A stretch of DNA of 6,737 nt from positions 1-6,737 of the forward strand of contig DXHG01000235.1 of the NCBI GenBank assembly GCA_019113455.1, read 5' to 3'. This DNA comes from Candidatus Treponema faecavium. GTDB lineage: Bacteria; Spirochaetota; Spirochaetia; Treponematales; Treponemataceae. This document shows, piece by piece, positions 1 through 5,258 of the stretch. Below the pieces are notes generated by a model. The model saw only the letters and a program-made list of their open reading frames with translations, searched no databases and was not told the origin of the DNA. The position numbers were made by a program, and so were the translations under genes. Position 1 is the stretch's first letter. Each line of letters opens with the position of its first letter.

Positions 1-710
1 TAGTCGGTAGCCATTTCTGCCTGCAGCGTCGCGACACCAACGCTGATGGTAAAGTTAGTACGCGATACGAGCATAATCAGCTGTAAGAAATAGTCATTCC
101 ACGTACTGATAAATGTGAATATCGCCAGCGCGCCGAACGCCGGTTTGATAATCGGGCAGACAATCTCGATAAACGTCTTTGCCTCTCCCGCTCCGTCGAT
201 GCGGGCAGCCTCAAGTATTTCTGACGGCAGCGTCTCGGAAAACTGCTTCATCAGGAACACGCCGAACGGCCAGCCGACTGCCGGAAGGATAACGGCCCAC
301 GGCGTATTGTACAGCATGATAAAATCCATAATGCGCACGAGCGGAACAAGCACGACCTGCTTGGGCAGCGCCATGGCGCAGATAAGCAGCGTAAATATCA
401 GTTTTCTGCCGGTAAATGTTTTTTTGGCAAGCACATAGCCTGCCATGCTCGCTGTAATCAGCACAAGCACCATAGACGCGATTGACATAAACACGCTGTT
501 GAAAAACCAGCGCAGCGCCGGCTGCCTGAACAGCTTTTCAAAGTTGGCAAGCGTAGGATCAAGCGGGAACCATTCCGGCGGAATCTGCACGGCAACCGTC
601 TGCAATTTGAACGCGCCGGTAATGATCCAGTAAAACGGGAAAATAAACGTCAGGCTGATTATAATTAACAGCACTATGCCCGCAATAGAAGTTCCTTTTC
701 GTATATTCAT
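1..710 (-). CDS. Carbohydrate ABC transporter permease, MalG-like (partial)
   Basis: Second inner-membrane subunit of a CUT1-type sugar importer. It would pair with the permease at 728-1639 to form the translocation channel. The frame is open from ATG at 710 to the window edge: 236 codons are visible, and by comparison with the usual 270-290 residues about 40-50 C-terminal residues are missing. It begins MNIRKGTSIAGIVLLIIISL, a first membrane segment, then FPFYWIITGAFK, typical of MalG homologues. AGYVLAKK and an ALPKQVVLVPL stretch follow. The EAA loop that docks the ATPase starts near residue 167 (EAARIDG, then ...IVCPIIKP), with a Cys where the consensus has Leu in the I-x-L-P element. The last visible residues, VGVATLQAEMATD, are also family-like. 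A GAGGA Shine-Dalgarno lies just upstream and only 17 nt separate it from the previous stop, so the two permeases are cotranscribed. Confidence 0.93.
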   Translation of the reverse strand, partial: MNIRKGTSIAGIVLLIIISLTFIFPFYWIITGAFKLQTVAVQIPPEWFPLDPTLANFEKLFRQPALRWFFNSVFMSIASMVLVLITASMAGYVLAKKTFTGRKLIFTLLICAMALPKQVVLVPLVRIMDFIMLYNTPWAVILPAVGWPFGVFLMKQFSETLPSEILEAARIDGAGEAKTFIEIVCPIIKPAFGALAIFTFISTWNDYFLQLIMLVSRTNFTISVGVATLQAEMATD

Positions 711-727
711 AGATTAATTCCTCACTG

Positions 728-1639
728 TTAATAATCCATATCGCTTTTCATAACACGGAACTGAATTGCGGAGAACAGTGCTATGACAATTGCCAATATA
801 ACGCCCATAGCATTCGCATATCCATAGTTATAGTTCTTGAATGCCGTGTCATACAGATAATACATAACCGTATCCGTACTGTGCACCGGTCCGCCCTGCG
901 TCAAAAGCTGAATAAGGGCAAAACACTGGAAGCTGTTTATTGTCGTGATAACCACAATATACAGCGTCGTCGGCATGATTGCCGGCCACTTTATCTGCCA
1001 GAATATGCGCAGGTGAGAAGCGCCGTCTACTTCCGCCGCCTCGGTAAGCGACTTATCAACGTTGCCCAGCGCGGCAATGTACAATACAATCGGCTGCCCG
1101 ATACTGGTCGTAAACAGGATAGCCAGAATACACCAGATTGCGATTGACGGATCGCCAAGCCAGTCGACATTGCTGTCTATGATATGCAGCGAACTGCAAA
1201 TATAATTGAGGATACCGAAATATTTATCAAATATCCATTTCCATACAACCACAACCGCTACAGAACCGGTAACAACGGGAAGATAAAACACTCCCCTGAA
1301 AAAGCTCGTAATGCCTGCTGGTTTATCGAAAATAACCGAGGCAACCCACAGCGAGAAAATCGCTACAAGCGGAACGGAACCGATAACAATAATAAACGTA
1401 TTCCACATCGCACGCTGGAATATTGCGTCGCTGAATAACTCTACGTAGTTTTTCAAGCCGATGAATGAGAAATCATTCATCGTGTAGTTGAATAAACTTG
1501 TTACTATTCCCATACCCATCGGCAGCAGGACAAAGCCTATAAAGAACACCATCATGGGCGCAAGAAAAATATACGAGACGATATTCTGCTGCCGCTGTAT
1601 TGCATGGGAAATTCCATATTTATTTGTGCCTGATTTCAT
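728..1639 (-). CDS. Carbohydrate ABC transporter permease, MalF/UgpA-like
   Basis: First inner-membrane subunit of the sugar importer, 303 residues from ATG at 1639. Six hydrophobic segments can be placed at roughly residues 22-47, 80-103, 115-136, 165-190, 222-245 and 273-294. The EAA loop, where the ATPase docks, is at about 200-224 (EAAEVDGASHLRIFWQIKWP), and the LLTQGGP motif at 245-251 is typical of this subfamily. There is no large periplasmic P2 domain, so it is like UgpA or LacF rather than E. coli MalF. The frame extends upstream to TTG at 1684. I reject that start because AGGAG sits 8 nt before ATG 1639, and because 1684 falls within the predicted -10 box of a local promoter. Its neighbours are the binding protein upstream and the second permease 17 nt downstream. 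The substrate cannot be read from the sequence. Confidence 0.95.
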   Translation of the reverse strand: MKSGTNKYGISHAIQRQQNIVSYIFLAPMMVFFIGFVLLPMGMGIVTSLFNYTMNDFSFIGLKNYVELFSDAIFQRAMWNTFIIVIGSVPLVAIFSLWVASVIFDKPAGITSFFRGVFYLPVVTGSVAVVVVWKWIFDKYFGILNYICSSLHIIDSNVDWLGDPSIAIWCILAILFTTSIGQPIVLYIAALGNVDKSLTEAAEVDGASHLRIFWQIKWPAIMPTTLYIVVITTINSFQCFALIQLLTQGGPVHSTDTVMYYLYDTAFKNYNYGYANAMGVILAIVIALFSAIQFRVMKSDMDY

Positions 1640-1647
1640 AAATGCAG

Positions 1648-1652
1648 CTCCT
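1648..1652 (-). promoter_or_regulatory. Shine-Dalgarno fixing the permease start
   Basis: On the minus strand AGGAG lies 8 nt before ATG at 1639. This favours that start over the in-frame TTG at 1684, which lies within a predicted -10 element. Confidence 0.8.
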
Positions 1653-1683
1653 GATTCTGCTGATGCAGCGCATTTGAAAAACA

Positions 1684-1712
1684 ATCATACGTACACAGAC
1701 TGACGTTTTCAA
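1684..1712 (-). promoter_or_regulatory. Internal promoter for the permease genes
   Basis: Reading the minus strand, TTGAAA (1707-1712) is followed after exactly 17 nt by TATGAT (1684-1689). Each hexamer matches the sigma70 consensus at 5 of 6 positions. The predicted start near 1677 gives a leader of about 38 nt ahead of ATG 1639, containing the AGGAG site. It sits directly after the hairpin at 1724-1751, so the permeases could be transcribed independently of the binding-protein gene. Prediction only. Confidence 0.55.
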
Positions 1713-1723
1713 AAACAGCCTAG

Positions 1724-1751
1724 AAAAAAGGCCACACTGGTCGGTGTGGCC
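1724..1751 (-). terminator. Intrinsic (partial) terminator after the binding-protein gene
   Basis: On the minus strand a perfect 8-bp stem, GGCCACAC / GTGTGGCC (1744-1751 with 1730-1737), encloses a 6-nt loop and is followed by six T residues (1724-1729). It lies 37 nt downstream of the binding-protein stop and ahead of the permease genes. In CUT1 operons such a hairpin commonly cuts read-through, so that binding protein outnumbers membrane subunits. A matching role here is inference. Confidence 0.78.
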
Positions 1752-1787
1752 ATACAAAACCCTTACGGCATGGATATACCGCCGATA

Positions 1788-3086
1788 TTAGTTGATTCCG
1801 GCAGTTGCCTTTGAGGCGCACTCTGCAGCGGCTTCTTCTACAGGCTGAGTGTCAAGCAGAATCCGCTGCAGCATGTTCCACCACTCGGTGCGCATACCGT
1901 TAAAGCCCTTCATCGTGTTGTAGTACGGACCGTAATACTGTGTCCACGAAGAAAGCAGCGCGTATTCATCATTGCCCGGATACAGGTTGCCGAACGAAGA
2001 ACGAACCGGGAACGCACCGGACTGAATAACGGACTTGGGTCCCCATTCAGCGTCATCGCAGATAAACGCAACAAACTTCTTCGCCGCTTCTGCACGGGCA
2101 GCATCCTGATTGTCAAACACGCAGAAACCGTTTACCAGATATTCAAGTTCAGGTACTCCATCGTCTGACGGGAACGGCAGCGTTACCTGTGTAAACGCAT
2201 CCGTCGCGTAGTTAAGTGCGTTGCTTGTTCCCCAGCAGATGGAAGAACCGAAAATGCCCTGCTGATACCGCTGCAGCTCGTCTGACGCAACGATTGAAAC
2301 ACCCTTATCAATGGCGCCTTTGTCAGCGTATTCTTTAATCAGCTGCAGAGCGCGGATGTTTTCAGGACTGTCCATTGTGTAAGCGGTCATATCAGCGTTT
2401 GCCATCTGTCCGCTGTACAGGTTGGTAACGAGCGCGCGGGTGCCCTGATCGCCGCCCTGTCCGCCGCAGTAAACGGAAATCGCAATTTTGCCTGCTGCGG
2501 CAAACGCGTCAAGCGCCTTGATAAAGTTTTCGGTTGTCCAGGCACGGTCGCCTTCAAGGTTTACATACTGCAGCGCGCCCACTTCTTCCCACATTTCACG
2601 GTTGATTGACATGCAGAACGGAGAAATAGAAAGCGGATACATCCAGTATGTCTGTCCGTCCGAGCAGGACGACAGCAGCGCATCATTGCCTACATCGGTG
2701 CGGAACTCGTCGGTGAACATATCGTCAAGAGAAACAAGCTTTCCGTTGCGGCCGTATTCGATAATGCGGCCGGGGGCGTCAAACAGTACATCGGGAGCCG
2801 TGCCGCCTTCGATTGCGGCGACAATCTTGTCAGGTCCGGATGTAAAGTCTATTGTTTCCAGATTAACCTTAATGTCGGGATTCGCGGCTTCAAAAGCGGC
2901 GATAACTTCACGCTCGTACAGACCTTCATTGCCGAATGTGGGGAACGCCCACCACGTAATGGTTGTCTGCGCGGTCTGAGTGCCGCCGGCACTTGCCGCT
3001 GCGGTCTCTTCTTCGCTTTTCTGGCATCCGGTTACGCCTGCCGCAAGCAGAGCAACGGCTGCCCCTACACACAGAAGTTTTTTCAT
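1788..3086 (-). CDS. Extracellular solute-binding lipoprotein of a sugar ABC importer (CUT1, SBP family 1)
   Basis: Captures the sugar substrate outside the membrane and delivers it to the permease pair encoded next. It has 432 residues from ATG at 3086. The signal peptide MKKLLCVGAAVALLAAGVTG ends in a lipobox VTGC with the lipidated Cys at 21, followed by a Glu/Ala/Thr-rich linker to about residue 42. The mature domain opens ITWWAFPTFG (43-52), then FEAANPDIKV (65-74), GGTAPDVLFDAPGRIIEYG (94-112) and NGKLVSLDDMF (114-124), a family 1 binding-protein layout. Aromatic clusters near 147-150, 384-389 and 402-403 are candidate sugar-stacking positions. An upstream in-frame ATG at 3131 adds 15 residues before the signal peptide. 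I reject it because GGAGGT lies 7 nt before 3086 and because 3131 coincides with the predicted transcript start. The substrate is unknown. The neighbouring FCD regulator hints at a uronate or other sugar acid, which is inference. Confidence 0.93.
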   Translation of the reverse strand: MKKLLCVGAAVALLAAGVTGCQKSEEETAAASAGGTQTAQTTITWWAFPTFGNEGLYEREVIAAFEAANPDIKVNLETIDFTSGPDKIVAAIEGGTAPDVLFDAPGRIIEYGRNGKLVSLDDMFTDEFRTDVGNDALLSSCSDGQTYWMYPLSISPFCMSINREMWEEVGALQYVNLEGDRAWTTENFIKALDAFAAAGKIAISVYCGGQGGDQGTRALVTNLYSGQMANADMTAYTMDSPENIRALQLIKEYADKGAIDKGVSIVASDELQRYQQGIFGSSICWGTSNALNYATDAFTQVTLPFPSDDGVPELEYLVNGFCVFDNQDAARAEAAKKFVAFICDDAEWGPKSVIQSGAFPVRSSFGNLYPGNDEYALLSSWTQYYGPYYNTMKGFNGMRTEWWNMLQRILLDTQPVEEAAAECASKATAGIN

Positions 3087-3093
3087 ATAACTT

Positions 3094-3099
3094 ACCTCC
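3094..3099 (-). promoter_or_regulatory. Strong Shine-Dalgarno fixing the binding-protein start
   Basis: GGAGGT on the minus strand lies 7 nt before ATG 3086. It sets the start at the signal peptide rather than at the upstream in-frame ATG at 3131. Confidence 0.85.
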
Positions 3100-3109
3100 A
3101 GTATTTTCA

Positions 3110-3128
3110 GGAACGCACTGCGCGTTCC
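3110..3128 (-). promoter_or_regulatory. 5' leader hairpin of the binding-protein transcript
   Basis: GGAACGC and GCGTTCC (3122-3128 with 3110-3116) form a perfect 7-bp stem with a 5-nt loop. It lies within the first 20 or so nucleotides of the transcript predicted to start near 3131, and leaves the Shine-Dalgarno at 3094-3099 free. A 5'-terminal stem-loop of this kind can stabilise mRNA. That role is inferred from position. Confidence 0.5.
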
Positions 3129-3132
3129 CATA

Positions 3133-3144
3133 CTTGTATACTAG
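3133..3144. promoter_or_regulatory. Candidate operator for the adjacent GntR/FCD regulator
   Basis: CTTGTATACTAG is symmetric at 5 of 6 base pairs around a GTATAC core. The form T-N-GTATAC-N-A resembles operators known for FCD regulators of the UxuR/ExuR group (TGGTATACCA). It covers the -10 of the transporter promoter, so a bound protein would block polymerase. A second small palindrome, ATACAGTAT, lies in the promoter spacer at 3151-3159 and could be an auxiliary site. Assignment to the regulator at 3270-4004 is inference from family and proximity. Confidence 0.5.
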
Positions 3145-3166
3145 GTTACAATACAGTATCTGTCAA
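3138..3166 (-). promoter_or_regulatory. Sigma70-type promoter of the transporter operon
   Basis: On the minus strand a perfect -35 TTGACA (3161-3166) is followed after 17 nt by TAGTAT (3138-3143, 4 of 6 consensus positions including the conserved TA and final T). Predicted transcription starts near 3131, giving a leader of about 45 nt before ATG 3086. The -10 is embedded in the candidate operator at 3133-3144. Confidence 0.75.
3151..3159. repeat. Small palindrome in the promoter spacer
   Basis: ATACAGTAT is a perfect odd-centred 9-bp palindrome between the -35 and -10 of the transporter promoter. Its AGTAT half is an inverted copy of ATACT at 3138-3142. It may be part of a composite operator with 3133-3144, but is short enough to be chance. 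Confidence 0.25.
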
Positions 3167-3231
3167 GAACAAAATATGCCAGTATGCGTTTTTTTGCGCG
3201 CCGCCTCACAGACAGACACTGCAAAACATCA

Positions 3232-3260
3232 TTGACAGACAGCCCCGCTTTCTATACAAC
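3232..3260 (+). promoter_or_regulatory. Promoter of the GntR-family regulator gene
   Basis: A perfect -35 TTGACA (3232-3237) precedes TATACA (3253-3258, 15-nt spacer) or TACAAC (3255-3260, 17-nt spacer). Either -10 matches consensus at 4 of 6 positions. The predicted start near 3264-3268 is almost at the ATG (3270), so the leader would be only a few nucleotides. The octamer TTGACAGA is shared with the divergent transporter promoter. Confidence 0.5.
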
Positions 3261-3270
3261 TTACTTGTAA
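3261..3270. repeat. Palindrome abutting the regulator start codon
   Basis: TTACTTGTAA has perfect 4-bp arms around TT and ends on the A of the regulator's ATG. Its TACTTGTA core also occurs at 3131-3138 beside the transporter -10. This suggests, weakly, a second binding site for autoregulation. Confidence 0.3.
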
Positions 3271-4004
3271 TGAATAAACCGCCGACAACATCGCATGAAT
3301 ACATCTACACACAAATACGGCAGCGCATACGGCTTGGCGTCTATCAGAGCGGAAGCAAATTATCGGAAAACAAGCTTGCAAAAGAATTTAACTGTTCCCG
3401 TGTTCCCGTGCGCGAAACGTTTCTCAGGCTTCAGCAGGAAGGGCTCGTTACAATACAGCCGCAGTCAGGCACCTACGTGCGTACCTACACACTTGAAGAT
3501 TACCGCAACGCGCTTGAAGTGCGCGCATATCTTGAGTCTCTTGCCGCAGCTCTTGTCATAGAAAAAAATTCGCCGCTTGATGAAATTGAAGCGGCATACG
3601 GACATATGCAGCAGATCATAGACGGCGAACCGTTTGATTTAAACCTGTTTGGAGAATACCACTATACATTTCACCGCACGCTCGTCTGCCTGTCAGAAAA
3701 CAACCTGCTCATTGAAACCTACGACCGGCTGCACTTTCAGGCAATTCAGCAAATCTTTTTCCGCCCGATGACGCGGCAGGAGCTGCTTGTTACGCATCAG
3801 GAGCACCGCCAGCTCCTCGACTGCATCGCGCAAAAAGATCCGTACGGGCCGCAGCTTGCACTTAAACACCTGTGGGAACGAAAGCGCGCCTCGCTCGCAG
3901 CGCTTGCAAAAGAGCTTGAGCAGTCGGAAGCAGCATCCTGTCCTGCGCCGCAGGGAGACGAACAGAAAGAGCGGCCGCAGCCGAAAAGCGGCGATCGCGC
4001 ATAA
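3270..4004 (+). CDS. GntR-family transcriptional regulator, FadR/FCD subfamily
   Basis: DNA-binding regulator of 244 residues, about normal for FCD members. The winged helix-turn-helix spans about residues 8-72: LSENKLAKEF (31-40), SRVPVRETFLRL (43-54) and GLVTIQPQSGTYV (58-70) match the GntR signature (SRtPVReAL..L..eGLv, then the wing). The helical FCD effector domain follows, about 76-215. Likely metal or ligand residues are H135 (FH), H179 (EHRQLLDCI) and H200. The position four before H135, usually Asp or Asn, is His131 here. The C-terminal 30 residues are polar and look disordered. It is transcribed divergently from the sugar importer, so it most likely represses that operon and senses its substrate or a catabolite. 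No Shine-Dalgarno precedes ATG 3270 and no other start codon lies close upstream, so translation may be leaderless. Confidence 0.93.
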   Translation: MNKPPTTSHEYIYTQIRQRIRLGVYQSGSKLSENKLAKEFNCSRVPVRETFLRLQQEGLVTIQPQSGTYVRTYTLEDYRNALEVRAYLESLAAALVIEKNSPLDEIEAAYGHMQQIIDGEPFDLNLFGEYHYTFHRTLVCLSENNLLIETYDRLHFQAIQQIFFRPMTRQELLVTHQEHRQLLDCIAQKDPYGPQLALKHLWERKRASLAALAKELEQSEAASCPAPQGDEQKERPQPKSGDRA

Positions 4005-4031
4005 AAAAACAGGCGGCGAAAACGCCGCCTG
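4003..4031 (-). terminator. Strong intrinsic terminator of the leuC-leuD-HD operon
   Basis: CAGGCGGCG and CGCCGCCTG form a perfect 9-bp G+C-rich stem with a 4-nt loop (4010-4031). On the minus strand it is followed by seven T residues (4003-4009), the textbook form. It lies 41 nt beyond the HD gene stop. The T-tract overlaps the last bases of the regulator's TAA stop codon. On the plus strand there is no T-run directly after the stem, so it is a poorer terminator for the regulator. Confidence 0.88.
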
Positions 4032-4057
4032 CCGGTGATGGATGTCTTTTTCAACAC

Positions 4058-4073
4058 GCGCTGCAGCGCTTTT
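4058..4073 (+). terminator. Weak candidate terminator for the regulator gene
   Basis: The perfect 12-bp palindrome GCGCTGCAGCGC (4058-4069) is followed by TTTT (4070-4073) on the plus strand. In RNA only a 4-bp stem with a 4-nt loop can form, so it is weak alone. It may act together with the strong hairpin at 4010-4031. It overlaps the stop codon of the convergent HD gene. Confidence 0.3.
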
Positions 4074-4711
4074 CAGTCTGCTGCAATCAGCCCCTGCGCA
4101 ATACAGGCTTTAATCTGCGAATCAACCCACGGCCATACATCGGGAATACCGCGCCTGATTGGTTCCATGCGCGCATACACCTGAGCCGCGCATACCCGTC
4201 CCAGTTTCCACGTATGGCCGCCGGTAAGCACGTTGTGCATGAACGGCTGAAGCCGGTCAAGACTCGCGGCAAAAAGCGAGTCCGCGCTGTCCATGCGGTC
4301 AAATTCTTCCCACAGGGCGCGCAGCTCGGCTCCCTGTTCGGCAGGCAGCAGCGAAAACAGTTTATCTGCCGCCGCAGCTTCGCGCGCGGCTTTATCCTCG
4401 TTGCCCTGCGTGTCAAAGGCAAACGTGTCGCCGGCATAGATTTCAATCAGATCATGGATAACGGCCATCTTGAGCACGCGCTGCAGGTCAACAGGCTCGA
4501 CGGCGTACTCATGCAGCACGACCGCCATCGCAGCCAGGTGCCAGGAATGTTCCGCATCGTTTTCCCTGCGCGAACCGTCTGTCAAAAGCGTCATGCGCAG
4601 CACCTGCTTAAGTTTATCTATCTCGGCGATAAACTGCATCTGCTGCGCAAGCCGTTTTTCCGTTTCAGTTGTTTGCGGCAGCGCAAGCTCATCGATTATC
4701 CGCTGTTCCAT
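4073..4711 (-). CDS. HD-domain phosphohydrolase, YfbR/HDDC2-like (putative 5'-deoxynucleotidase)
   Basis: Cytosolic metal-dependent phosphohydrolase of 212 residues, close to the 190-210 usual for the family. Characterised members (E. coli YfbR, human HDDC2) remove the 5' phosphate from deoxynucleoside monophosphates. The HD metal site is complete: H55 (AEHSWHLA), H86-D87 (IHDLIEIYAGD, with E90 and D95) and the distal D152 (LDRLQPF). R49/R50 just before the first motif and WEEF at 134-137 also fit. The exact substrate is uncertain, so I give no symbol. ATG 4711 lies 2 nt after the leuD stop and has no clear Shine-Dalgarno, indicating translational coupling. An in-frame GTG at 4744 inside leuD would add 11 residues and cannot be excluded. 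It is the last gene before the terminator at 4003-4031. Confidence 0.88.
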   Translation of the reverse strand: MEQRIIDELALPQTTETEKRLAQQMQFIAEIDKLKQVLRMTLLTDGSRRENDAEHSWHLAAMAVVLHEYAVEPVDLQRVLKMAVIHDLIEIYAGDTFAFDTQGNEDKAAREAAAADKLFSLLPAEQGAELRALWEEFDRMDSADSLFAASLDRLQPFMHNVLTGGHTWKLGRVCAAQVYARMEPIRRGIPDVWPWVDSQIKACIAQGLIAAD

Positions 4712-4713
4712 GC

Positions 4714-5247
4714 TTAGTACCGCTTGTCCGCGTATCCAACCCACCCGTCGTCTTCTACCAGCGCTTTTTCAAAGCCATCCAAACGGAATATATAGCTCTT
4801 TGATAAGCTGCCGGAAATAAGCTTTACCTTCGCGGTACCGTCGTCATTGATGATGATATTGCAGTCCGTGTCTTTATCTGCAAACGTCCTAAACATATCC
4901 TCTATGTCTTTTTTGTGCAGTTCAATGGCGAGCATGCCGCAGTTGAACATATTCTGCCTGAATATGCGCGCAAAGTTTTCGGCAATCACGGTGTAAATGC
5001 CGTTCACCTCAAGCGCCCACGGCGCGTGTTCCCGCGATGACCCGCAGCCGAAATTGTCCCGTGTAATAATCACTTTCTTACCGGTGATATCGGTCTTTGA
5101 ATTAAATCCATCGAGCTTCAGGTCTTCAAGCAGATACGGCTTTAAAGCCTGCTTTGATATTTCCGTCAAGTATTTTGCCGGTATAATCTCGTCGGTGTTT
5201 ATATCACCCCGATCCAAAAACAGCACCTTGCCGCCAAACTGTTTCAT
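4714..5247 (-). CDS. leuD: Aconitase-family small (swivel) subunit, 3-isopropylmalate dehydratase-like
   Basis: Small subunit of a two-subunit hydro-lyase. With the large subunit encoded just upstream it would isomerise a 2- to 3-hydroxy dicarboxylate, 3-isopropylmalate in leucine synthesis if this is true LeuD. It has 177 residues, the short LeuD/HacB form. Motifs: GDINTDEIIPAKYL (14-27), RDNFGCGSSREHAPWAL (63-79, the conserved GxGSSREHA element) and ENFARIFRQNMFNCGML (90-106). The substrate-recognition loop reads YLTE (26-29), which matches neither the YLRT of archaeal homoaconitase nor the YLV-type loop of archaeal isopropylmalate isomerase, so specificity is open. AAGGGG lies 7 nt before ATG 5247 and overlaps the stop of the large-subunit gene (11-nt gap). 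No other leucine gene is in the window. The symbol follows family membership only. Confidence 0.85.
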   Translation of the reverse strand: MKQFGGKVLFLDRGDINTDEIIPAKYLTEISKQALKPYLLEDLKLDGFNSKTDITGKKVIITRDNFGCGSSREHAPWALEVNGIYTVIAENFARIFRQNMFNCGMLAIELHKKDIEDMFRTFADKDTDCNIIINDDGTAKVKLISGSLSKSYIFRLDGFEKALVEDDGWVGYADKRY

Positions 5248-5258
5248 GGTTTTTCCCC

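Noticed and set aside
115..633. Plus-strand open frames in the left 630 bp
   Set aside because: They are antisense to the partial MalG-like permease, which reads cleanly through the whole stretch.
1640..1684. N-terminal extension of the first permease from TTG 1684
   Set aside because: TTG 1684 lies in the predicted -10 box, while ATG 1639 has AGGAG at 8 nt. The extra residues do not look like the family's N-terminus.
2488..2979. Long plus-strand open frame opposite the binding-protein gene
   Set aside because: It is Ser/Pro-rich with no recognisable domain and lies wholly antisense to a well-supported gene.
3087..3131. N-terminal extension of the binding protein from ATG 3131
   Set aside because: It would place 15 polar residues before a complete lipoprotein signal peptide, and it coincides with the predicted transcription start. 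The strong GGAGGT points to 3086.
4214..4717. Plus-strand open frame opposite the HD gene
   Set aside because: It is Arg/His-rich with no motif and no ribosome binding site, as expected of an antisense shadow of a G+C-rich gene.
4712..4744. GTG 4744 as start of the HD gene
   Set aside because: It is possible but less likely. ATG 4711 is coupled to the leuD stop by 2 nt, and the extra 11 residues add nothing family-like.
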